Positions 1-7,650 of a DNA stretch of 64,000 nucleotides are shown piece after piece; positions within the stretch are counted from its first letter, which is position 1, and each line of letters opens with the position of its first letter. The stretch spans positions 62,001 to 126,000 of the forward strand of contig NZNV01000041.1 in NCBI GenBank assembly GCA_002695025.1, in the 5' to 3' direction. The notes beneath the pieces were generated by a model. That model was not told where the DNA came from. It ran no database searches and worked only from the letters and a program-made list of their open reading frames with translations. The stretch comes from Owenweeksia sp. (GTDB lineage: Bacteria > Bacteroidota > Bacteroidia > Flavobacteriales > Schleiferiaceae). The translations under genes were made by a program, and so were the position numbers.

Positions 1-477
1 TTTGGCTTTGCACCCAATAATGAATCGTACGATAAGGTAGCCCAGATTGGGAATGTGATCATTGAAGATCATGTTGAAGTGGGCGCCAACACTACTATAG
101 ACCGGGCCACCCTTGGCTCTACCATCATACGCAAAGGCGTGAAACTGGACAACCTGATACAGATTGCCCATAACGTAGAAATTGGTGAAAACACCGTTAT
201 TGCCTCACAAAGTGGCGTGGCCGGGTCCACAAGGATCGGCAAAAACTGTATGATAGGCGGACAGGTAGGCATCATTGGCCACCTAACCATCGGTAATAAC
301 GTGAAAATAGCCGCGCAAAGCGGTATAGGGAATAATCTCGAAGACGGAGAAATTGTACAAGGTTCTCCGGCCTTCAGTGTAAGGGAGTACAAAAAGTCCT
401 ACGTATATTTCAGGAAACTGGCCCGCATGGCCGATGACATAGACAATCTCAAGAAACAGATGCAATCGCTACAGTAA
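1..477 (+). CDS. lpxD: UDP-3-O-(acyl)glucosamine N-acyltransferase, C-terminal part (5' end outside window)
   Basis: LpxD adds the second acyl chain to UDP-3-O-acyl-glucosamine, the third step of lipid A synthesis, in the cytoplasm. The frame is open from base 1, so the N-terminal domain lies outside the window; 158 residues are visible. They show the family's FGFAP motif at visible residues 1-5, left-handed beta-helix hexapeptide repeats (IGNV, VEIGEN, IGKN types) and the IAHN motif whose His (visible residue 57, bases 169-171) matches the catalytic His of LpxD. A short helical tail ends the protein. The TAA overlaps the ATG of the lpxC-fabZ fusion by one base, so they are co-transcribed. 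A second, more divergent lpxD-like gene lies at 3884-4828. Confidence 0.95.
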   Translation, partial: FGFAPNNESYDKVAQIGNVIIEDHVEVGANTTIDRATLGSTIIRKGVKLDNLIQIAHNVEIGENTVIASQSGVAGSTRIGKNCMIGGQVGIIGHLTIGNNVKIAAQSGIGNNLEDGEIVQGSPAFSVREYKKSYVYFRKLARMADDIDNLKKQMQSLQ

Positions 478-1874
478 TGATTACAAAGCAGACAACTATC
501 AGGGACACCATACAGGTAGAAGGAAGAGGCTTGCATACAGGTTCCATGGTAACCTTAAGCTTTCACCCCGCTGAAGCCGATACCGGTTATGTTTTTAAAA
601 GAACGGATATAGACGGGCAACCGGAGATCCCTGCTCTCGCCAATTACGTGATCAGTACAGACCGTGGCACCACCATCGGTAAAAATGATGCCGTGGTAAA
701 CACCGTTGAGCATGTATTGGCGGCACTGGTAGGCCTGGGCATTGATAACTGCCTGATGGAAATTGACGGCCCCGAGACCCCTATTATGGACGGCAGCTCC
801 CGCTTTTTTGTGGAGGCCCTGGAAAAGGCAGGGACCAGAGAACTGGATGCCGAACGCAACTATTTTGAGATCAAGGAACCGCTTCGCCTGGAGCTGCCCG
901 AGGAGGGTGTGGAACTAATGGCTGTACCAGCCGATGAATACCAGCTTTCGGTAATGGTGGATTACGGCACCAAGGTACTGGGAAGCCAGAATGCTACCTT
1001 GAACCACATTACGGATTTCAAAAAGGATATTGCTGACTGTCGCACCTTCAGCTTCTTGCATGAGCTGGAGCTATTGCTTCAGCACGGGCTGATCAAAGGT
1101 GGTGACCTCAATAATGCCATTGTATATGTAGATAAAGAGGTTTCCCCGGAAACCCTGGAACGCCTGAAGAAGGCCTTTAATAAAGAGAATGTATCGGTTA
1201 AGCCTAACGGCATACTGGATAACCTGGACCTGCATTACCCCAATGAAGCGGCCCGCCATAAGCTGCTTGATGTAATTGGTGACCTGGCGCTGGCAGGGCG
1301 CCCCATTAAAGGACGCATCTTTGCCACCAAGCCCGGCCATAAGGGCAATACTCAGTTTGCAAAACTCCTACTGGACAAGATCCGTGAAGAAGAGAAAAAA
1401 CCGCAAATACCGGAGTATGACCCGAACGCCAAACCCTTTTATGACACTGTAGAGATCATGCAACGTCTTCCCCACCGCCCTCCTTTTTTACTGGTGGATA
1501 AGATCATTGAGCTTACCGAGGACTGTGTGGTAGGCGTGAAGAATGTAACCATGAACGAGTCCTTCTTCCAGGGACATTTCCCCGGAGCGCCCGTTATGCC
1601 CGGTGTACTGCAGGTAGAAGCCATGGCACAGGTGGGTGGTATCCTCGCATTGAGCACCGTGCCTGATCCTGAGAATTACCTTACCTACTTCCTGAAAATG
1701 GACAGCGTAAAATTCAAGCAAAAGGTAGTTCCCGGAGACACCCTCGTTTTTAAACTGGTATTGAGCGAACCCATACGCAGAGGGATCGTGCAAATGCATG
1801 GTGAAGCCTATGTAGGCACCAAACTGGTTAGTGAGGCCAGCCTGATGGCACAAATTGTTAAAGAAAGAAATTAA
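477..1874 (+). CDS. lpxC/fabZ: Bifunctional UDP-3-O-acyl-GlcNAc deacetylase / 3-hydroxyacyl-ACP dehydratase
   Basis: This is a fusion of LpxC, the committed zinc deacetylase of lipid A synthesis, with FabZ, the dehydratase of type II fatty acid synthesis. Residues 1-305 are LpxC: zinc ligands fit H79 (in VEHVLAAL), H261 and D265 (HKLLD), with H288 (GHKGN) as the likely general acid-base. Residues 318-465 are FabZ, with LPHRPPFLLVD and catalytic H367 (GHFPG) and E381 (QVEAMAQ). At 465 residues it equals both family lengths combined. The fusion is well known in Bacteroidota and couples the two uses of 3-hydroxyacyl-ACP. The start ATG overlaps the lpxD stop by one base; lpxA follows after 3 bases. 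Confidence 0.97.
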   Translation: MITKQTTIRDTIQVEGRGLHTGSMVTLSFHPAEADTGYVFKRTDIDGQPEIPALANYVISTDRGTTIGKNDAVVNTVEHVLAALVGLGIDNCLMEIDGPETPIMDGSSRFFVEALEKAGTRELDAERNYFEIKEPLRLELPEEGVELMAVPADEYQLSVMVDYGTKVLGSQNATLNHITDFKKDIADCRTFSFLHELELLLQHGLIKGGDLNNAIVYVDKEVSPETLERLKKAFNKENVSVKPNGILDNLDLHYPNEAARHKLLDVIGDLALAGRPIKGRIFATKPGHKGNTQFAKLLLDKIREEEKKPQIPEYDPNAKPFYDTVEIMQRLPHRPPFLLVDKIIELTEDCVVGVKNVTMNESFFQGHFPGAPVMPGVLQVEAMAQVGGILALSTVPDPENYLTYFLKMDSVKFKQKVVPGDTLVFKLVLSEPIRRGIVQMHGEAYVGTKLVSEASLMAQIVKERN

Positions 1875-1877
1875 GCT

Positions 1878-2660
1878 ATGAATCAACCCCTGGCATACGT
1901 TCACCCCTCCGCTAAAATTGCCAATACCGTGGTAATTGAACCTTTTACCACTATTCACAAGAACGTGGAGATCGGTGAGGGAACCTGGATCGGTTCCAAC
2001 GTAACCATTATGGAAGGTGCCCGCATCGGAAAGAATTGCCGGATATTTCCTGGGGCCGTAATTTCAGCTATCCCCCAGGACCTCAAATTTGAGGGAGAAG
2101 ACAGCCTGGTGGTGATTGGTGATAATACCACTATCCGTGAATGTGTTACCGTAAACCGGGGCACCAAGGCCCTCGGGAAAACGGTGATCGGTAAGAACTG
2201 CCTCATCATGGCTTGTGCCCACATTGCGCATGACTGTGTTATTGGCGACCATTGTGTCATCGTAAACGGTTGCCTTATGGCCGGTCATGTTGAAATGGGT
2301 GACTGGGCTATCATTGGTGGTCTATGCGCCATTCAGCAGTTCTCAAAGATTGGCACCCACGCCTTTGTTGGTGGAGGATCACTGGTACGTAAAGACGTCC
2401 CTCCTTATGTGAAGGCTGCCAAGGAACCTATTTCCTATGCCGGTATCAACTCCATAGGATTGCGTAGACGTGGTTATGAAAACCAGAAGATCAACGAGAT
2501 CCAGAACATCTACCGCATCCTGTTCCAGAAAAAATACAACACCACTCAGGCCCTGGATATTATAGAAACTGATTTTGAGGCCACCCAGGAACGGGATGAG
2601 ATCATCACCTTTATCCGCAATTCACAAAGTGGTATCATGAAAGGTTTCCGTTTGGAATAA
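1878..2660 (+). CDS. lpxA: Acyl-ACP--UDP-N-acetylglucosamine O-acyltransferase
   Basis: LpxA moves a 3-hydroxyacyl chain from ACP onto UDP-GlcNAc, the first step of lipid A synthesis, as a cytoplasmic trimer. The 260 residues start with hexapeptide repeats forming a left-handed beta-helix, carry the AHIAHDC motif whose second His (H118) corresponds to catalytic His125 of the E. coli enzyme, and end in an alpha-helical domain from about residue 195. Length is normal for the family. It sits between lpxC-fabZ (3-base gap) and the ABC ATPase (3-base gap), so it shares their transcript. No anomaly seen. Confidence 0.97.
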   Translation: MNQPLAYVHPSAKIANTVVIEPFTTIHKNVEIGEGTWIGSNVTIMEGARIGKNCRIFPGAVISAIPQDLKFEGEDSLVVIGDNTTIRECVTVNRGTKALGKTVIGKNCLIMACAHIAHDCVIGDHCVIVNGCLMAGHVEMGDWAIIGGLCAIQQFSKIGTHAFVGGGSLVRKDVPPYVKAAKEPISYAGINSIGLRRRGYENQKINEIQNIYRILFQKKYNTTQALDIIETDFEATQERDEIITFIRNSQSGIMKGFRLE

Positions 2661-2663
2661 CCT

Positions 2664-3284
2664 ATGGAAGTACGGCTTGAAGGCATCAGCAGAAAATTCA
2701 ACCGCCAAAAGGTTTTTCAAAACCTCACCTATACTTTTAGCTCCGGTGAAACTTACGCTATACTGGGTGGTAATGGCAGTGGCAAATCCACCCTCATTAA
2801 GGTTATATTAGGTGCGCTCACACCCAGCAAAGGGAGTATCTCGTACTCTGTTCAACAAAAAGAATTGTCAAAGGACGAAGCCCCATACCGGATAGCGCTG
2901 GCCTCACCCTACCTTGAACTGGTAGAAGAACTTACCGCCCTGGAATTCCTCAATTTCCATCTGAAGTTCAAAGCTTTTATTTCGGGGCTTACCCCGCTTT
3001 CCCTTTTGGCCCTGGCTCACCTTGAAGATGCCAGGGATAAGCAGATCCGTAATTTCAGCTCCGGCATGAAACAACGACTGCGCCTGGCCCTGGCCCTGGC
3101 CAGTGACGTGGACCTTATTCTTCTGGACGAGCCCACCTCCAATCTTGATCCGCAGGGTATACAATGGTTCCAACAGCTTATTAAGGAATATCGGGAAGAA
3201 CGCACCCTCATAGTTGGCAGTAATTTCAGCGAAGCAGAAACAGGATTTTGCAAGCATCAACTGGAATTGAAGGATTACAAATAG
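2664..3284 (+). CDS. ABC transporter ATP-binding protein, lone ATPase in the lipid A operon
   Basis: This is a 206-residue ABC ATPase. Walker A is GGNGSGKST at 35-43, the signature is FSSGM at 131-135 and Walker B is LILLDEP at 151-157, followed by the D-loop (SNLD). All ATP-binding residues are present, so it should be active. No permease gene is adjacent, and none is visible in the operon. It starts 3 bases after lpxA and precedes efp by 36 bases. A role in envelope or lipid export is suggested only by position; the membrane partner must lie elsewhere or be absent. It is slightly shorter than a typical exporter ATPase. Confidence 0.85.
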   Translation: MEVRLEGISRKFNRQKVFQNLTYTFSSGETYAILGGNGSGKSTLIKVILGALTPSKGSISYSVQQKELSKDEAPYRIALASPYLELVEELTALEFLNFHLKFKAFISGLTPLSLLALAHLEDARDKQIRNFSSGMKQRLRLALALASDVDLILLDEPTSNLDPQGIQWFQQLIKEYREERTLIVGSNFSEAETGFCKHQLELKDYK

Positions 3285-3293
3285 CAGAAAGCT

Positions 3294-3301
3294 TAAATTT
3301 G
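3294..3301 (+). promoter_or_regulatory. Bacteroidota -7 promoter box upstream of efp
   Basis: The sequence TAAATTTG matches the TAnnTTTG -7 element and ends 19 bases before the efp ATG. A TTG at 3267-3269 could be the -33 element, but the 24-base spacing is a little long. It would give efp and lpxD2 an internal promoter. Confidence 0.35.
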
Positions 3302-3320
3302 TCAAAATTTAATGTGAATT

Positions 3321-3887
3321 ATGGCTTCTACATCGGACATCCGAAACGGACTTTGCATCAACTTTAACGGTGCTCCCTACCAGATTATAGAATTTTTGCA
3401 CGTAAAACCGGGTAAAGGACCCGCTTTTGTGCGTACCAAGCTCAGGAACCTCGACAATGGCCGCGTACTGGAAAACACCTTTCCTTCCGGTGCCAAGATC
3501 GAAGAAATACGGGTTGAGAACAGAACTTACCAGTTCCTGTACCAAGACCCTTCCGGTTATCATTTCATGAATATGGATGATTACAACCAGATCACCATTG
3601 CCAAACATCTGATCAATGCCCCCGAGTTCCTTTTGGAAGGCATGGAGTGCCAGGTTCTTTTTCATGCGGATGAAGAACGTCCCATGGTATGTGAGCTTCC
3701 TCAAAAAGTTACCGTAGAAGTTACCTATACCGAACCTGGAATTAAAGGTGATACAGCTACCAACACCCTGAAACCTGCAACCGTTGAAACCGGTGCTGAA
3801 GTGAGAGTACCCCTTTTCATCAACCAGGGTGATAAAATTGTGGTGGATAGCGCCAGCGGAGATTACAAGGAAAGGGCTAAGGAATGA
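3321..3887 (+). CDS. efp: Translation elongation factor P
   Basis: EF-P binds between the P and E sites of stalled ribosomes and helps form peptide bonds at polyproline stretches. The 188 residues hold the KOW-like domain I (to about 65), the OB domain II (about 65-125) and domain III (to 185). The conserved loop PGKGPAFVR carries Lys32, the equivalent of the modified Lys34 of E. coli. The start is the first ATG after the -7 box and gives the usual family length. The end overlaps the next gene (ATGA). Location within lipid A genes is a frequent Bacteroidota arrangement. Confidence 0.97.
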   Translation: MASTSDIRNGLCINFNGAPYQIIEFLHVKPGKGPAFVRTKLRNLDNGRVLENTFPSGAKIEEIRVENRTYQFLYQDPSGYHFMNMDDYNQITIAKHLINAPEFLLEGMECQVLFHADEERPMVCELPQKVTVEVTYTEPGIKGDTATNTLKPATVETGAEVRVPLFINQGDKIVVDSASGDYKERAKE

Positions 3888-4828
3888 AGCTACCCCGTCC
3901 CTATACGGTAAAAGAAATTGCGGAGATTCTGGGATGTGATTTCCTGGGACCGGATGAGCACGAGATTACCGGGCTCAATGAGATACACGTTGTGGAACCT
4001 GGCGACATCGTTTTTGTGGATCATCCCAAGTACTATGACAAGGCCCTTAAAAGTGCAGCTACCACGATCCTGATCAATAAGGCGGTCGAGGTTCCGGAAG
4101 GCAAGGCGCTATTGATATCCGATGATCCTTTTCGTGATTTCAACGCCATTACTCGCAGGTTCCATCCTTTTATCTCTTCCGGAGTTGCCATTGCTTCTTC
4201 GGCTACAATTGGGCAGGGCACCATCATACAACCCAACGTATTTATAGGCAATAATGTGAGGATCGGTGATAATTGCCTTATCCATTCCAACGTCAGTATT
4301 TATGACCATACCGTTATTGGTGATAACGTAACCATACATGCCAATACCGTGCTTGGTGCAGATGCCTTTTACTATAAAAAACGCCCGGAAGGTTACGATA
4401 AGCTTTTATCCGGTGGCAAGGTGGTAATAAGCGATAACGTTGATTTGGGTGCATCTTGCACCATTGACCGTGGCGTGAGTGGCGAAACGTTTATTGGCAA
4501 GGGCACCAAGATCGATAATAATGTACATATCGGACACGATACCCGCATCGGTGAAAATTGTCTTTTTGCTTCGCAGGTAGGCATTGCCGGCTGTGTTGTG
4601 GTTGAAGATAACGTAACACTGTGGGGGCAGGTAGGTGTTACCAGCGGGATAAGCATTGGTGCAGGAGCCGTGGTATTTGCCCAATCCGGTATTTCCAAAT
4701 CACTGGCAGGAGGTAAAACCTATTTTGGCTCCCCAGCTGAGGATGCCCGTAAAAAGTACCGTGAAATGGCCTCTATTCGCGTATTACCGGAGATCATTGA
4801 ACGGCTGGACCTTTCAGAACCGGATTAA
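3884..4828 (+). CDS. Second LpxD-like UDP-3-O-acylglucosamine N-acyltransferase
   Basis: A 314-residue LpxD-family protein, full length for the family. Residues 1-100 are the N-terminal LpxD domain (TVKEIAEILGCDF), followed by a long left-handed beta-helix and a short C-terminal helix. His218 in HIGHDTRIG aligns with the catalytic His. The FGF(A/Y) motif of orthodox LpxD is replaced by DAFYYK at 160-165, so acyl-chain or sugar preference may differ. It starts at an ATGA overlap with efp and ends 29 bases before a terminator. Having two lpxD genes in one operon is seen in other Bacteroidota. Whether this copy acts on lipid A, or on another UDP-amino sugar, cannot be told from sequence. Confidence 0.88.
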   Translation: MKLPRPYTVKEIAEILGCDFLGPDEHEITGLNEIHVVEPGDIVFVDHPKYYDKALKSAATTILINKAVEVPEGKALLISDDPFRDFNAITRRFHPFISSGVAIASSATIGQGTIIQPNVFIGNNVRIGDNCLIHSNVSIYDHTVIGDNVTIHANTVLGADAFYYKKRPEGYDKLLSGGKVVISDNVDLGASCTIDRGVSGETFIGKGTKIDNNVHIGHDTRIGENCLFASQVGIAGCVVVEDNVTLWGQVGVTSGISIGAGAVVFAQSGISKSLAGGKTYFGSPAEDARKKYREMASIRVLPEIIERLDLSEPD

Positions 4829-4856
4829 TTTTAAAACGAATACCTAAACACTCCAT

Positions 4857-4887
4857 AAAAAAAGCCCTCTCAGTTGAGAGGGCTTTT
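4857..4887. terminator. Bidirectional intrinsic terminator
   Basis: A perfect 9-bp stem (GCCCTCTCA at 4864-4872 with TGAGAGGGC at 4875-4883) is flanked by seven A on the left and four T on the right. It lies between the convergent lpxD2 (+) and the small lipoprotein gene (-), so it can end both transcripts. Confidence 0.85.
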
Positions 4888-4906
4888 CATTTAAAGCTTA
4901 TCCTGG

Positions 4907-5401
4907 TTATGGCTCATCTTCTTCAAAGCCTGTACGGTAGTGGCCGGCAAAAATGTAAGTGGTCCCGGGGTCATCGCTGAACTCCGCTTCTATATAAATA
5001 CTGTCCACTACAATACCTGTCAGGGAATGACCTTTATTGGGGTAAATCTTACCGGATACGGTTGCATTTTGTTGAATAGTATCGTATTCCGGCCAGTAAA
5101 GGTTCTCCACATTAGCACCTTCAAAAGAAAGGTCGCTGGGATTGGAAATTACCTTCACTTTAAAAGGCCATATATTCTCATGGTCATCAATCAAGAGTTC
5201 ACTGCCATCGGTAGCTGCTGTGTTGGAAGTTACAATCTCCACATAATCCAAGGCGAGAAGAGAAGTATCACCAACGTAGGTTCTGACGTACCACTGGCCA
5301 GACATCTCGTAATTCGGTAAGGCCTCTGACTCATACTCCTTTTCACACGCTATGAGGCTACCCACAAGGACCAATCCGGCAAATATTTTGTTTAATTTCA
5401 T
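4907..5401 (-). CDS. Small SusCD-associated lipoprotein (possible lipid-binding hydrolase-like family)
   Basis: A 164-residue protein with a signal peptide and lipobox (SLIAC, lipid-anchored Cys19), so it should sit in the outer membrane. The mature part is rich in beta strands, opens with MSGQWYVRTYVGD and ends with GHYRTGFEEDE. Proteins like this often close SusC/SusD operons in Bacteroidota, and some are assigned to the lipid-binding putative hydrolase family (Pfam Lipid_bd); that assignment here is tentative and from memory. It is the last gene of the SusC-SusD-Ig-lipoprotein operon, 11 bases after the previous gene. No catalytic residues can be pointed to. Confidence 0.7.
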   Translation of the reverse strand: MKLNKIFAGLVLVGSLIACEKEYESEALPNYEMSGQWYVRTYVGDTSLLALDYVEIVTSNTAATDGSELLIDDHENIWPFKVKVISNPSDLSFEGANVENLYWPEYDTIQQNATVSGKIYPNKGHSLTGIVVDSIYIEAEFSDDPGTTYIFAGHYRTGFEEDEP

Positions 5402-5412
5402 CGATTTAGCTT

Positions 5413-6153
5413 TTAGATTTCAACTTGGTTGAGAGTTACTTCAAACGTATAACCAGCATCCCATACAGTGGTAAAATCCAGGGTATTAGCCCCAGGATCA
5501 GCCACCATAGCACTCATGGTACAAACTCCCCCAAAGGTACCTACGGTAAAAGGGAAATAGGTAAAATCATTGGCAGATATATCATTGGCTTCTACTTTAG
5601 CCGGGGCGCGGTAAGCTGGGCCATACGCGCGACCGATGGAGTAATAGGCACCTATACCATCTGAAATGCCATAAGACCCGTCAGAGTTCTGCCATACCAT
5701 TACATATTCCATATCAGTATATTGAGCCGAACTTGATCCGTTACGGACAACCGTGGAAGTGTAAAGACCCGCAATACTGTTAACCAAGTCTCCGGTCTCC
5801 ACTACATATACATCACGGGTAACTGAACCTTCAAAGCCATCCTTATTAGTGGCGGAGTAGGTTATGGTATAATAGTCCGATACATTCTCGTCTAAGGTGT
5901 TACCCCCACGATATTTTCCTCTTACCGAAGTTCTTACCTCAATCTCTTCACCTCCCTCAGTAGCCGTTACACCCGGCTCATTAAAAGGTGTTCCTTTTTC
6001 TAAGAAAATGGTAGCTGCACCCTGCATATCGAAGGTAGGGTAGTTGGTTACCTTAGATACGTTGGCTGAAGATTCTTCCTTTTCACAGGATGTAAATAAC
6101 ATTCCACAGAAAAGAAAGGCTGTTATTAGTAATGATTTATTTAACAATTTCAT
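5413..6153 (-). CDS. SusCD-associated surface lipoprotein with Ig-like domain (DUF5012/5011-like)
   Basis: A 246-residue lipoprotein; the signal peptide MKLLNKSLLIT leads to the lipobox MLFTSC. I chose the ATG at 6153 because an upstream in-frame start would add 12 residues before the signal peptide and overlap susD. After the Cys comes an immunoglobulin-like beta domain (about residues 40-115: FLEKGTPFNEPGVTATEGG, YYTITYSATNKDGFEGS), a pattern of DUF5011/DUF5012 domains, then a second beta-rich domain. It lies 20 bases after susD. Such proteins are thought to bind substrate at the cell surface beside SusD; the substrate is unknown. Confidence 0.75.
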   Translation of the reverse strand: MKLLNKSLLITAFLFCGMLFTSCEKEESSANVSKVTNYPTFDMQGAATIFLEKGTPFNEPGVTATEGGEEIEVRTSVRGKYRGGNTLDENVSDYYTITYSATNKDGFEGSVTRDVYVVETGDLVNSIAGLYTSTVVRNGSSSAQYTDMEYVMVWQNSDGSYGISDGIGAYYSIGRAYGPAYRAPAKVEANDISANDFTYFPFTVGTFGGVCTMSAMVADPGANTLDFTTVWDAGYTFEVTLNQVEI

Positions 6154-6173
6154 ATCCAATAATTTAACGATTT

Positions 6174-7631
6174 TTACTGAGCCCACCAAATAGGTACCGC
6201 AACATCACCACTGGATTGTGCAGGCACGTTTGGATTACGGGATTTGGAAACATCCGCAAATAGTAACCTCTGAGGAGTTTGGCCGGGAGGCAATACAGAA
6301 GCCAGAGAGTATACCAGGTCTCCCGGTTGAGCATTAGCTAATGTCTTATACTCAGGGTACCCGAGGCGATTGATCTCAAAGAAGGCCTCCAGGTTCTGAC
6401 TATTAGCCATGGCCGCCCACTTTTGAGTGGCGATCTGCTTAATATGGTCTTCCGTAGTACCACCGGCAATCCATTCATAAGGACCTCCAGCTCCATAATA
6501 ATCATCAGCTACAGTATCTGCAATACCATACATGGCAAAAGAAGCGGTTATACCTTCTTCATAAGCGGTTTGTCCACCACCACCAAAGCGTTCCAGCGCC
6601 TCGGCCCTTAGAAAATCTGCTTCAGCAGCACTGAAGAGTACGATCGGTTTTAATTCGAAAACGATCGGTTCGGCCAAAGCGTCAAATGAAATATCCCGGT
6701 TGGCAAAATCCCCTTGTGGTTTGGTTGTATATGCTCCTCCGGAACCTGGCTCGTATAATGTATCAAGCCTAGGATCATTATTAGCCTGGTAAAAGCTCAC
6801 TATGGTCTGACTGGCGGCATGGTTTACCCCCCCTAAACGATCATAATTCACATCATAAAAAGGATTGGATTTATTAGCAGCTTCCTCAAAAAGGGTCATT
6901 TGTGCATTAACAGACAAAAGGTTACCACCATTTGCCAGGGCAATTACTTCTGCCTGATCAAAAATATCACCCACCCGGTAGACTCGTAATAACATTTTCA
7001 ACTTCAGAGTATTGCCAAACTGGATCCAACGACTCATATTTCCTCCAAATATGATGTCATTACCGGAAGGCGCTTCACCATTGGCAGGATCAGCTGAATA
7101 ACGAGCCATTGCCTCATCAATTCTGCTTAAAAGGTCTTTATATATAGCCTGACCCTCATCGTAGGCCGGGGTGAGGTTAGCTGTGCCTTGAAGAGCTTCA
7201 CTATAAGGTACTTGCCCGTAAAGATCTACCAAAACCTGGTAAGTATAAGCTTCCATCAAAGTAGCCACCAGGTAATAAGCATTATTGGTGCCATCAGCGT
7301 TTTCACGGATGTACTTATAATCATTCAATGCTCCGGCATATAATTCTTGCCAGGTACGATCAAAGAAATCCACCGACACGTTGTAGGCATCAATATCCTG
7401 ATATTGCCCGGCATCCGGACTTTGCGTATGGTATTGGGCCCAGAAACCGCCCAAATTAAACAATTCACCACCCACATGAATACAGGTGGAAGCCTGTGCC
7501 GCAGGAAGTACCACATCCAGCGAGGCAAACTCGGTTTTATTAGGATCATCATTTACATCCAAATACTTTTCGCAGGAGGAGGTACTCCAAACAAAAACGG
7601 ATGCAACTGCGATTATTCTGAATATTTTCAT
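6174..7631 (-). CDS. SusD/RagB-family nutrient-binding outer membrane lipoprotein
   Basis: SusD-type proteins form the lid on the SusC channel and capture the substrate outside the cell. This one has 485 residues, a signal peptide and a lipobox ending STSSC, followed by EKYLDVNDDPNKT, typical of the SusD-like 2 subgroup. The body is helical with TPR-like repeats. I used the ATG at 7631 rather than a TTG three codons upstream. It follows susC by 19 bases. Position and family support a SusCD complex; no glycoside hydrolase or peptidase is in the operon, so the substrate could be a peptide, lipid or glycan. Confidence 0.93.
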   Translation of the reverse strand: MKIFRIIAVASVFVWSTSSCEKYLDVNDDPNKTEFASLDVVLPAAQASTCIHVGGELFNLGGFWAQYHTQSPDAGQYQDIDAYNVSVDFFDRTWQELYAGALNDYKYIRENADGTNNAYYLVATLMEAYTYQVLVDLYGQVPYSEALQGTANLTPAYDEGQAIYKDLLSRIDEAMARYSADPANGEAPSGNDIIFGGNMSRWIQFGNTLKLKMLLRVYRVGDIFDQAEVIALANGGNLLSVNAQMTLFEEAANKSNPFYDVNYDRLGGVNHAASQTIVSFYQANNDPRLDTLYEPGSGGAYTTKPQGDFANRDISFDALAEPIVFELKPIVLFSAAEADFLRAEALERFGGGGQTAYEEGITASFAMYGIADTVADDYYGAGGPYEWIAGGTTEDHIKQIATQKWAAMANSQNLEAFFEINRLGYPEYKTLANAQPGDLVYSLASVLPPGQTPQRLLFADVSKSRNPNVPAQSSGDVAVPIWWAQ

Positions 7632-7650
7632 AGTTGACAATTTTATTGGT

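Noticed and set aside
1488-1958. Open frame opposite the FabZ part of lpxC-fabZ
   Set aside because: Shadow of a well-conserved domain; no start signals.
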